Part shown: positions 34,069 to 44,646 of the stretch, piece by piece
Layout: the number at the start of each line of letters is the position of its first letter
Position numbering within the stretch: position 1 is the stretch's first letter
NCBI GenBank assembly: GCA_033980235.1
Contig: CM067077.1
Location: 310,001 to 374,000 of the forward strand
Length of the DNA: 64,000 nt
Direction: 5' to 3'
Origin: Diadema setosum
Lineage: Eukaryota > Echinodermata > Echinoidea > Diadematoida > Diadematidae
The notes under the pieces: model-generated
Told to the model about the DNA's origin: nothing
Databases searched by the model: none
Seen by the model: the letters and a program-made list of their open reading frames with translations, nothing else
Position numbers and translations under genes: made by a program

Positions 34069-34556
34069 TCTGAGCTTAAGCGGGGAAGTGAAGCAGGGAG
34101 CTCACCGTGGTGCGCAGTCGTATGTTTTGGAGGAGTTGATCTCCCTAAGAAATTTTATTCGTTTGCGAAGTTTATCCAGTTTGGATAACGTTACATTGGC
34201 TATTGTTTCAACTCGTAGTTATTGCATTTGCTATTTATGAATTTTGCTGTGGCTGCTGAAGTCCAGTGTATGGTTAGGACTTATGAATGCAAATTTGCGT
34301 GCATTCAAATTACAGGATCACAGTGGTATACATAAAGTACTTATTGTGAAAGCCCGAGGTTAAAGCATTTAGCTTATGTTCAGTTGGTTTAACAATGTTC
34401 CTTTATTGTAGGAAGCAGCATTGTTTTCTTGAAGTGTTGAATATATGAGCTACTTACAAGTGGAGTAACTTTGCGTCCATAGTTATCCCATGAAGTACAT
34501 GTGTGTGTACGTACATACTTACATAATATGGTCATCAGGGACGATGACCTTTAAGC
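34069..34556 (+). other. 3' non-coding part of the retrotransposon
   Basis: About 490 bp between the broken integrase and the polypurine tract, with no coding frame of note. At about 34075-34087 it contains a second copy of the TTAAGCGGGGAAG word seen at the real polypurine tract. Confidence 0.5.
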
Positions 34557-34566
34557 GGGGAAGAGT
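34557..34566 (+). promoter_or_regulatory. Polypurine tract
   Basis: GGGGAAGAG, then T, directly precedes the 3' LTR. This is the expected position for the primer of plus-strand synthesis. Confidence 0.7.
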
Positions 34567-36831
34567 TGTGGGGATGTGCTAATTATGCAGAGACAGCAGC
34601 AACAGAGGGGCGCCCCCATGTGGCAGGCACCTCTCTGCTTGCTGTTCACAGGTGAGTTAATGAAAATGAGAACGTCACAAATTACTCGAGAATTTCAGTG
34701 CTTAGATGATACGGTGCTGTATTATTATTATTGGTAATTGATATGAAGAGTTTAAAGGGCCAAACAGGCATATTATGTGGAGTGAGAGTGTTCGTCAGAA
34801 TTTACATGAAGCCATTCTATTTGTTTCTGGTTGATGGTGGTTTTGTTCAGTGGCACTGAATGCACGGTAACTTATGTATGTACGTACCTGTGTTAAGTCG
34901 GTCTACGGACGTGTGTTGTGTGTACGGGCGTATAAATTGCGGCTGCCGTAGTCTTGTGCGCACAATGTATTCGTAGTGCAGTAGTACAATGCAAGGGCTG
35001 CAGGCCTGCGTAGGTTTGTGTACGTGACCAATTACGGTATTGAACAGTGTATTATGTAGCGCTGTGTAACAGTATAGGGTGTTTAGCGTGATCTGTGTAC
35101 TCTGGTATTACATGGTGCTGTGTAGTATGGGGCGCCTATAATAGTGTGATAAGATGCTGAGTTGATGGTTTTTTGATGGAAGCTATTTACCTATACTACA
35201 TTTTGGTAATGCATCCAAGGTGGAAGAGTTTAGAGATAGAGTCAGAGATGTACAATGTAGGTACAGTGTTGTGGGTTTATGATGTAATACCACTGAGGTT
35301 GTAAGAGGGAACATTATTCCTTTTGCTTCCCCTAATAGAGTAAGATTCTGTATTGATAGGGACTAGGGTATCTTTTAAGTGTGTCGTCTAGCAAGAGATT
35401 TAAGAAGCTACCTGAGTATCGATCATAATAGTTTTGACACACACAATGGAGGAGTTAAGAATACAGGTGTATTGCACTGCCGTTACCATCATTTAAGGTT
35501 TGTCATGCTGAGACATTGTGTAGGTTTGCATTTGTTTTTCATAGTTGGTGTACCCTGTGATCTAAAGTTGTAAGATCCGCAGTAGTTTGGTATAATGTCA
35601 TTTTCCAGCATTATTATACCCCCATCTTCTCTTGCTGACATTCCAGATTTGATGTAGTGGGATTTATATGGATCAGATGTGTGATTGTAATTGTTTTGAG
35701 TAGGGATAGGTGATTTGACTGTGACGAAATGATCTGTAGATGTTAGGAATGGTTGGTGGAAGAGAGGATCTATCCATATGATATCACGTGACTTTTATCT
35801 AAGAGCAAAGATGATTTTATAGAAGGCTTATGTGGAAGTGTTAATAATAGGATGCATTCAGGCTCTGGTAAATTGTTCAGCAATTCAGATCAGTGAAGAG
35901 AGAACTGCTGTCTCTTGTTTTTATTATCATTTAAACAAAATAGCATAGTTTGAGTCAGATCTTTGCTGGACTCTAAAACAAAACAGGTATTATTCTTTTC
36001 ACAAATAATGGTGAATAAGATATGTATTGTATATGTATACGCAAGGACTGGTAGTCACACATGTAGAAAGCCTATATCCTACTACGGTATATGGAGTCTG
36101 ACAATTCACTAACAGAGTGGACATGACACTGGCTGCTTATCATGAAGTGTGGAGAGTATGATTTTATTCCATAGAGTGAGCCCTTTGTGTGAATAAACAT
36201 CACAGTGTTGTAAGATATATTAAGTCTCAAAAAGCAGATATTGTTACAACACATTTACATTGTATCAAATGGTTCCACAACATTTTTGTACCCAGCCATT
36301 TACAGCCTGTTTAATGTATTATAAATGGTTTTTAACAGTCATGATAAGTGAAATAACACAGTGAGAGAGAGTTATGTCACATACAGCTGATTATATGGCA
36401 GATGCTTTCAGTAGTTATGATACTATTATTGATACTCCATTGTGGATTTATATAGTTATAGAGACAATAACTCACTTGGTATCTGTGTGTTATAATGAAT
36501 GAGTTGTTTTGGTGTTAAACATGTGTGGACTTGATGATGTGCACATATAGTGTTTCAAGGGTTCTCCTAAAGTGCATTTTAGGAGATGTAATTGTGTTGT
36601 GACTATATTATGAGTCAATAAAAATGACCTCTCTGCTTGCTGTTCACAGGACTCCTGTAGAGTGTTTGTCTTTATTGACTGCACGACCTCCCACCCGAAC
36701 CCACGTGCCGAATAACCATCTCCATCATAGACATACATACCCACACACATGCCGTCTTCACATCATCTCGCCCTTCTCCATATCATTTCTCTCATCACTA
36801 CTTCGCCCACATTTCGGCCCAACCCCCTACA
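34567..36831 (+). repeat. 3' LTR
   Basis: 2265 bp, starting TGTGGGGATG and ending CCCCCTACA. It is nearly identical to the 5' LTR over the first ~2.19 kb. The last ~65 bp differ at many positions, including several small insertions. It carries the same donor (34652), acceptor-like end and exact 24-bp repeat pair as described for the 5' LTR. Confidence 0.9.
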
Positions 36832-36835
36832 ATAA
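36832..36835. other. Target-site duplication, right (ATAA)
   Basis: Matches the ATAA at 27714-27717 on the other side of the element. Confidence 0.6.
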
Positions 36836-37143
36836 GTTCAGTATACAAAAAATATAATAACATTTACATGACACAAAATCAATTGAAATCATTCTCAAGT
36901 GCATTACATTCATAACGGATAAATAAAATTGTGTATGATGGGAACCTACATGGAAGCAAATGCTTGTGAGAGTAGGTCCCCAGATGAAAGTCAACAAAGA
37001 AAGTCATAAAAGAAATACAAGTACATGATGTCGTACGTATACTTTCAGAAGGATGGTGTAAGAATGATTGGTATCTTATCAACAAAAATTAGCAACTTTA
37101 CATTCACAGGACATTACCCCCCCCCCCAAAAAAAAAAAAATGT

Positions 37144-37168
37144 TACACACACACACACACACACACAC
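37144..37168. repeat. (AC)n microsatellite
   Basis: A pure AC run directly after a mixed C/A homopolymer stretch. Confidence 0.9.
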
Positions 37169-37301
37169 GACACATGACTATGCAAACGCCCTGCTCTTAT
37201 GTGACTCTTGCGCGGTGTATTTATTTGATATTTTTAGAACATATGCACTTCCGGTGTGCAATACAAATTTAGATTTCAGACTCGAACATCAATCAAACAA
37301 C

Positions 37302-37304
37302 CAT

Positions 37305-37351
<47 letters not shown>

Positions 37352-37353
37352 TT
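37302..37353. repeat. (TTTA)n microsatellite
   Basis: About 13 perfect copies of TTTA. Confidence 0.9.
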
Positions 37354-37503
37354 CATTTTTTGCTAAGTGTTTGTTGTCGGCAACAATATGTAATTGAATT
37401 GTTTTCGTTACATGTTAATTTCATTCATATACATATTGGTATAATAATAACCTATATGATATCATCTATTCTGTAAACTGGGAATCACTCTATAAGATTG
37501 TGG

Positions 37504-37593
37504 TGAGGGACCAATCCAAAATTAGATTGAGATTAAATCGATCTCTAAATCGCTGAGATTGCGATTTTAAATCAAGTTTTGATTGGTCCCTCA
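37504..37593. mobile_element. 90-bp palindromic MITE-like element
   Basis: TGAGGGACCAATC at the left end is perfectly inverted at the right end (37581-37593), and the interior is also largely complementary (AGATTGAG/GATTTAAT-like words). It would fold into one long hairpin. No target duplication is obvious. Confidence 0.65.
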
Positions 37594-37705
37594 GATCTAA
37601 AGGAATTTGAGTGTATACCTGTTGTATATAATTATGTCTACATGTACATGATGTATTGAGTATATAGCTGCTGTATGTCTACATGTATTGAGTATATACC
37701 TGAAA

Positions 37706-37726
37706 AAGACCGGTAACTCGGTCAAA
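37706..37726 (+). other. Short stem-loop motif (GACCG/CGGTC)
   Basis: GACCG and CGGTC flank a 6-base loop and are followed by AAAAGCTC. Stem-loops of this style followed by a GAAA-like word are common near the 3' ends of Penelope-like and some LINE elements. Only the motif supports this and no coding part is present. Confidence 0.3.
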
Positions 37727-38827
37727 AGCTCTGGAGAATTAAGGGCAAAGTAAACATATTGCAAAGTCTGTCAGCAGTCATTCCTCCGTCACACCTATAC
37801 GTAAGAATAATGCAGCCCATATCACCTTATATATATATATAATATGAAATAAAGTTGTATATATGTAAAGTATGAGATGTGTGTACACACTTATATTGAT
37901 TTGTACCTATGCATAGCTACATAATATAGCTTGTTTACAGTTGCACGCCAAGGCTGAAATAGTGACTGTCTTGACATATCGTTAATGGCAGTCAGGCCAA
38001 AGATGAAATCAAAGAAGTGATTGAATTCATAATTGAGTCTCACTGGCAGGAGGTGCGTCAATCAGTAAGGGTTGAGAAAGACTTCATAGAGGTAAATAAT
38101 CCGTGATTATAACGAGATTTTGGTTGTTCTGTTCGGACGTCATAAAAGCCAAGCTACATGCCATCATATTGCAGATCACTATTCAACATCCCAAAATATC
38201 TCTGATGTTGAACTTTTACGATGATTGGTCTTGATGTTGATACTTGTTTTTATAATGATATTGAAATTAATATGTAGTGACTCATTGCTCTAAATTCCTT
38301 GGGCACAGTAGACTCACACCCTTCGAATCGTTCAAACCGACCCATTAGTAAGATATTCATGGAGACTTTTGTGAAAAGAAAGGCGACACGCCTTCTCTTG
38401 GCCTCGAAATGGTGGGACGTAGGAGTGTGAAGATACCAAGTGACGTCACAATAAAACACTGTGAAGGTGCACAGAAGATATGTAGGAGACATAATGGACC
38501 GACCCTTTTCCTTTTTCACCCTCTCCCGGTCTCTCCCTCCTGTTTTTCTCTCACACATACACACCCACCCATGCATGCAACACACCCCTCTACACAATAC
38601 CAAGGCATGCCCCGTTCTGGCAGCACAAATCAAAATAGAAAGGATTTGACAAACGTCACAAGGTGAATTCTTTTGTTCACATATTGATGCTATACATCGG
38701 ACTGCCTTATTTGGATGGCTTTTGTTCGCTCTAGTCAAGTGGACTACTGGTATCTGTTCGTTGCACAGAAAGCCAGATTAATCCGTTTTGACTGCGAACT
38801 GAGAACTCCCATCATAGGGTCTGAATC

Positions 38828-38843
38828 TGTTCTGAATCTTCAG
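38828..38843 (+). promoter_or_regulatory. Candidate 3' splice site in the 5' UTR
   Basis: CTGTTCTGAATCTTCAG ends 14 bases before the ATG at 38858. It resembles an acceptor, as is also seen before the 6022 gene. Consensus match only. Confidence 0.3.
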
Positions 38844-38857
38844 TCCCATAGGCAAAC

Positions 38858-40447
38858 ATGGAGGTTGGAGTAAGTAAGCTCATTGTCTGCTCAATATGGC
38901 TTCTCTTTGAGATTCTTGCCGTAAGTGACTATGGTGCACGCATTACCGTTCTAGCTGATGACCAGAGAAACACTTGTGATAGTTTGGTGGCAGAAATCGC
39001 TTCAGAAATCACAGTCAAGGTCGGCGATTCGTTCACTTTGTCATGTTTGTATGGCACTGGACAGCAAACAACTATAAGCAAGGACGGTGATATCATAAAC
39101 TTCGACAATCCTCGCTACACATTATTTTCACCTGAGAGCAGTGGTGACTGTTTGGTATCAAGTCTGATGATATCAGAAATCTCAGAGAGCGATGCTGGAG
39201 TGTTCTCTTGTCAGGGAGGTATGGATGACAATGATACTATCGTTCTCCATGTGGAAGAAGACGTGACCACGGACACAACGCCAATGCTTCCTGACGTCTC
39301 TTCACCGCAATGTTCGACAAACATCTCGGCCGATGTCACGATCGAACCATCGGAACTAATTTCACTGGTGTGCAGAGCCAATCAGACGAGTCTTGAGCCC
39401 AACTCATTGCAATGGATTAACGCTGAAAGCAGAAACGTTTTTAGTGACACAGTGTCGTCGACAAGTCTTGTTTTAGGCGTAAGAGAAGCTCTTTCATCAC
39501 CATTCTCATGTACACTATCATGTGATCAAATGAGCACAGTTTGTGAATCGGGAAACACATCATGTCACATTGATTTGATACAAACCACCCCAACAGGCCG
39601 TGTATACAGAGAGGGTGATACCGCTTCATATACCTGCTCAGTTGAGCTACATGGATACAACGTCCAAATATTCCTGCCCGGAAACTTCCCAGATGTTAAC
39701 ATTTCGAGACTGAATGCAGACGATGAGAGATCGATGACAGTCACTTTCTTTAATATCACGTCTGATTTAAATGGGTTAAATATTGTGTGTAGCGTACATC
39801 GAAATAAGAGTGTGGAGAGTCTTGGACAAAGACTAATCAAAGTCCTTGTTTCATCAGCACCTGATTATCTCACACCAACGAGCATTCTTAACCCAACCGA
39901 AACTATCATCACAAGCAATGCCGCAACATCTCTTCCGTCACGAAGAACCAGGGTAATATCGACTCCATCTCATAGGACAGCGACCCTCGATGTTCGACGT
40001 CAGGAAACCATCAGCACGCCATCTTCATCCCTGCGATTTCAAGATATCCTTATCATCGTCATCTGTGGCGGTATGATGCTAGGATTCTGCCTAGCCGTTA
40101 TATGCTGCCTGATTTTTCGAAAAGTTCGCCGAGACAAGGACTCCGTGGGTGACATCAATCCCGTCCTTGCGTTTGGCGACCTCAGCCACGACACGCCAGT
40201 CAATCTCGACGTCCACTTCAACGTGTACACACAACACGTGTTCGACGAGCCCGTCTACGTCTCGGGAATCAATCATGGCAGTTCGACACGGAGTTCGGCA
40301 ATGAATGGCCATGGCGGTCGTACGTCAACCTTTCAGCCTACACCGAGACAGCTACGAACGGTAGAGGAAAATACTGATCGCCCAGGTGAAAAGTTGAGTT
40401 ATTACGTCGAGAATGATGTATACGTTTCATTCGATTCCTCAGCTTGA
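38858..40447 (+). CDS. Three-Ig-domain type I membrane receptor (paralog C)
   Basis: A 529-residue protein from a clear ATG. A hydrophobic signal peptide is followed by Ig1 with C63 and C118 (DAGVFSC) plus extra C40 and C98. The usual Trp is replaced near residue 73. Ig2 has C172, W186 and C218, with C152 before and C222, C229, C236 after. A weak Ig3 has C260 and C311. The stalk (332-393) is shorter than in the other two paralogs and Ser/Thr/Arg-rich. A membrane helix lies at 396-420 and contains several cysteines. The 109-residue tail has PVYVS (Y467) and DVYVSF (Y522), a repeated VYVS word, plus Y457, Y515 and Y516; neither a strict ITIM nor an ITAM is present. The gene is intronless in its coding part. 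AATAAA at 40751-40756 is a plausible poly(A) signal about 300 bp after the stop. Receptor role inferred; ligand unknown. Confidence 0.86.
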   Translation: MEVGVSKLIVCSIWLLFEILAVSDYGARITVLADDQRNTCDSLVAEIASEITVKVGDSFTLSCLYGTGQQTTISKDGDIINFDNPRYTLFSPESSGDCLVSSLMISEISESDAGVFSCQGGMDDNDTIVLHVEEDVTTDTTPMLPDVSSPQCSTNISADVTIEPSELISLVCRANQTSLEPNSLQWINAESRNVFSDTVSSTSLVLGVREALSSPFSCTLSCDQMSTVCESGNTSCHIDLIQTTPTGRVYREGDTASYTCSVELHGYNVQIFLPGNFPDVNISRLNADDERSMTVTFFNITSDLNGLNIVCSVHRNKSVESLGQRLIKVLVSSAPDYLTPTSILNPTETIITSNAATSLPSRRTRVISTPSHRTATLDVRRQETISTPSSSLRFQDILIIVICGGMMLGFCLAVICCLIFRKVRRDKDSVGDINPVLAFGDLSHDTPVNLDVHFNVYTQHVFDEPVYVSGINHGSSTRSSAMNGHGGRTSTFQPTPRQLRTVEENTDRPGEKLSYYVENDVYVSFDSSA

Positions 40448-40750
40448 GCACTGAGCATATTTGAGCATATTGCTCAGGGAAAACTTGATCACCATGCCTG
40501 TACTGCTGTTATATCAATATATCCATGCGTTATACAAACTACAATTGGTGGAAATGGCATTTATACTGCATGTCATTGAGAAAGCAAGAAACTAAGCTCG
40601 AAGACTGCATAGTTTGCCAGCCACTGTGCAAATTCTACAGTTAGGTTCAGTTCAAATTTAAACCAACATAGATTTCGCTTTTGATTCATAAGCTTCGTTC
40701 TTGGTGGCAAGACAATTGGCGTCTTTATGTTTTCAAAATTAAGAAAGATT

Positions 40751-40756
40751 AATAAA
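40751..40756 (+). terminator. Candidate polyadenylation signal for receptor C
   Basis: AATAAA about 304 bases after the stop codon of the 38858 gene. Position fits; usage unproven. Confidence 0.4.
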
Positions 40757-43700
40757 GAGCAATATTAAGAAAGATAGTTGTCAGTTTAATTCACACATTT
40801 CTGAATACAGAAATGCATTGTGGATAATAATTGCATTCATGACATGGTTATATGAATGTCAGATTTTATGATTCAGTTCCGAGACTAGTATTTACTTCAA
40901 GATTCAAAATGATATTTATTGGAAACAAACAAATCAAATGCAGATTTTTTTATGAAATGACATAAAACATCCATTGTTTGAATTGTTTGAATCTAGGCCA
41001 CTATTCAGTCCTTAATATTTCCATTTTTTTTTTTTTTTTTTGCTGCTGAATGCATGAAGAAAATTAGATATTTCCTCCTTACGACGGTGAGGATTTCTTA
41101 TTACATTTTGTCCCTTCTGATCTGATGATACAATGTGTTTTGTAATGGTGCATTTTTTAAGATTAAGCATTCAGCACACTCCATCACTTTTGCAGAGAAA
41201 CATGTAAATATATATGCATTGTTTGATATTGTAATGTTATATATCTTACATGAGCTATGTAAACATGATCCTATATTACTGAAATATACTGAAATTGAGC
41301 GAAACAAGGCAATCATCTTACTTTTTGTAAACCTGTGCCACTTAAATCAGCATGTCTATCAAGTAGCAATATGTAGCGCTGTAATATATGGCTTTATGAA
41401 AACATGAAAATAGTTACTGTATTCGCATATTTTTTTCTTCAGTGTAGCTATGGAGACATAGGACAGAAGAGTAAATATTTTTGATATATATACGTAAATG
41501 TGATGTCGAAGGAATCTTGAAGTCAACGCCGAATGAGTGTTGTATGATGAAGAGTTTTCATGATTAAATGAGATATACATTGTTGCTCCATATTTCCGCT
41601 GGTCGGGATATGTTTGTTAGTCTACGCCTTAATAAATGAAATACTATTTGTGTCGAGTATTTGTTACATTTGTTTTATGAAGCTACATTTGTTACATTTG
41701 TTTTATAAAGCTATTTGGTTAGACCTTTGTGTTAACGCCCTCGCTGTCGTTATGGGATCCACGGACCTGTGTCCAGAATCCATCTATATCAAGATAAAAT
41801 GAATACCTCAGCTTGTAGAGTGCTTTATGCTCCACATCAATGTGTCGCATTCGTTTCATCTTTTGAATGATTGTGGAAGTGAAGTGACGAGTGATATGTG
41901 TTTTATATATCAAATCTATATCCTAACGTCGTATAAGTCGGTCTGCATGTGTCCGTGTGTATGTATGTGTGTACGTATGTGTGTGTACGTGTGTGTGTAT
42001 GTGTGTAGTAGCTTGTATGTATGTACAGTATGTATGTGCAATATGTACGGATATATTAACGTATAATTATGTATATAACAATACTTACACCTTCAGTGTA
42101 AAATCCGTCACGATTTCTGCGTTGTATGAAAATTTTCGGGTGTAATGCGGTCAAATTTAGATGTCTTGCAGTGACGTCAGATTTGGACTCTTTGAAAGCG
42201 AAAGAATAATATATCCATTCATTGTTGACCTTTTTTTAAGGAGCAGACCCAGCTCCCAAACAGGTTCTTATTTCTCTTCTTTATGACAGAAAGAGATAAA
42301 TCAAACACAAGCAATCTTTCCTACCTTCAGACATCGTGTTTACTTATTATCATCTTCGATCTTGGTTTCGTTATCAGAAGTAAATCATCTTTCACATGGC
42401 AAGACACGTGCGCACACGCACACACGCGTACACACAAAAACAGGCACACATTATGTGGATTAAAAGCAAGAATCGCATTCTAACTAAAACGAAGATGACG
42501 CATCCATAGAAATAATTTCTGCATCTACAGGAATAATCCCAGCCAAAACAAACACGAACAGACGAACGAACAAACAAAATAGTGATAACATTTGAATTTG
42601 CAGTGAACAAAGTGATTAATAGTGATATTATTTTGGGGTAAAACGAAAAGATACTGAAATTAAGCCCTTGCACAATATTCGAGAAAGGAGTAAAGGATAC
42701 AATTTACACTGCCGGCTGGTAGTAAATAAAAAGACACATCGCCCTCTACAGTCGGAGTAACGAATAAATTGCGATGATTTCATATAAGTCAACACCCGAT
42801 ACTGTATAAATTTCACAGTTAAGCCTTTTTCAAGCTTTCATAGCACCAACGTTGCAAAAGAAACTAGAATCAGATCAATAAATGGTAGTAATGTTAGTGA
42901 GACGAGTGTGGTCAGTAGTGTAAGGTTTGAGTGCACAAGTGGACTGTCTATAAAATCTAATGGTTGGTCTGTTGTAGCAGAGAATGAGGCATTCGTATTT
43001 TCCTATTTCCTGGATTTCTCAACAATTCATTATGACCAAAGATCCGGTTGCTGTGGTTGCTGAGGCAATTGCTATGGCAACGAAACGCATAGCACTCTTC
43101 TTGTCGAGTTGTTATGATGTTCTTATCTTCTATTGTAACTCTTCAGTTGCTATTTCAACTCATTAATCTACAATGAAGAAATGTTTGCAAGCTCGAAACC
43201 GAAGTGTTTTCAGCATGTTTCAAAGCGTCGCAACGCGTCGTGATCACCTGATCTAATAAATAGCGCCATCTATTGTGACAGAAAGCGTTACAGGTTTTAC
43301 CAGACAGTAATAGGCAGAGTGGGAGCAAACCAAGAGATTAATGAAAGGTTGGGTAAATTAGACTAGGCCTATCCCTGCAAAACAGAAAATTATAGATATT
43401 ACAGTATGACATGATTATAATTTTAGTGATAATAAGCTCAGGCGCTTATTGTGTATTATGGGCTCTACTGATTTTCCTGTTTTTTTTTATTTATTTTTTT
43501 TTTTTAGATGTGAAGTTTGATATTACTCCCCATCTTGATTGATTGATTTGATTTGATTTCTGCATTCCTTTTTTGGTACAAGAATATAACATATCTTCAA
43601 ACATCTTTCCCCCTGAAATCGCTACCGCTGAAAACGATAGATGTTATTGCATTTATTTCTTGTCGCTTTTAAGGAAATTTACTTACGAGCTTTTTCCAAG

Positions 43701-44552
43701 CATGTAGACGATATGTCATTAACCAAATCAGATAAAATTCATTTCTAATCTACTTTAACATTTTATGCAAAATGAGATGATGATATAATAACATGCGTTC
43801 AGACATTTTCTGTTTTAAATTATCAAGATAATAATTATTATAGGGGCGTCTATGTTCCTAAGATATTGAGTTATGCCTGGTCTTTTTCAAGTACATTATA
43901 CAGCATGTAATAATTGCCTTCATGTTGCAAAAAGATGAGAAACTAAGAAGAAAAGACTGCTATACAATGTTTGCATGAGCCTATGTAATATCATGGTTGG
44001 GGAAGAAATCTTGTAGTAATGAAAGCGTTTGAGTTGTCTTCACTTTAAATACCGCTTCTCACTGTTCGCTTACGTGACCTTCGTTTTGTTCTTCCGGTTC
44101 GTAGATTTATAGAAATCAAGGATTTGATTGAGGTTATTTTTAACCCGGTATCGTCCGTGTGTTTCCCTTAAGCCACCAGATCATATCCTGAACGAGCCAT
44201 ATCCTACCCCAGTTCGCTCCTCGATTAGACAGTGTGCCCTTCCTACAACCTCCTTCTCTAGGTCCCTCCCTCTCCAACTTCTCTTTCCACCACCCCCACC
44301 CCTCCCTATCTCTCACTCTCCATCACCCTCCTTCCCCTCCTTTACTCCGTTTTGTCTCTATTCCTGTCAACTCCAAAAACAAGACAAGATAAGATGTACA
44401 ATCATTAGTGTCTGCAATCAATCTAGAAATTGAATAAACCACCGCCCATCTACGTTGCGAACAGAAAATAATTGCCTTAAAAGCCACAGTAAGTCTAGTA
44501 GAAATCCCTTACCTGTTCATCTTATAGAACAAAGGAAAGTTTGGCAAAGACA

Positions 44553-44558
<6 letters not shown>

Positions 44559-44620
<62 letters not shown>

Positions 44621-44646
44621 TCTCTCTCTCCCTCTCTCTCTCTCTC
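44559..44646. repeat. (CT)n microsatellite
   Basis: A C8 run followed by about 85 bp of CT with a few TCC and TTC interruptions. Ser/Leu frames across it are artefacts. Confidence 0.9.

Larger units (their letters stand above)
27718..36831 (+). mobile_element. Ty3/gypsy-type LTR retrotransposon, internally deleted
   Basis: A 9.1-kb element with two 2.26-kb LTRs, a tRNA-Ser primer-binding site, a 1.3-kb leader, a gag-protease frame, a remnant of pol, a polypurine tract and a 4-bp target-site duplication. Reverse transcriptase (except its first residues), RNase H (except its last residues) and the integrase catalytic core are missing, so it cannot move on its own proteins. The near-identity of the LTRs (at least five substitutions and one 3-bp indel seen over the first ~2.19 kb) implies a fairly recent insertion, presumably mobilised by a full-length relative. 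Assignment to Ty3/gypsy rests on the gag CCHC knuckle, the protease and the HHCC integrase domain placed after the RNase H remnant. Confidence 0.9.
36836..38857. other. Intergenic region upstream of receptor C
   Basis: No gene seen. It contains a C10A13 run (about 37118-37140), (AC)n (37144-37168), (TTTA)n (about 37302-37353), a palindromic MITE (37504-37593), a short stem-loop motif (37706-37726) and a TA run near 37830. The end is the presumed promoter of the 38858 gene. Confidence 0.5.
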
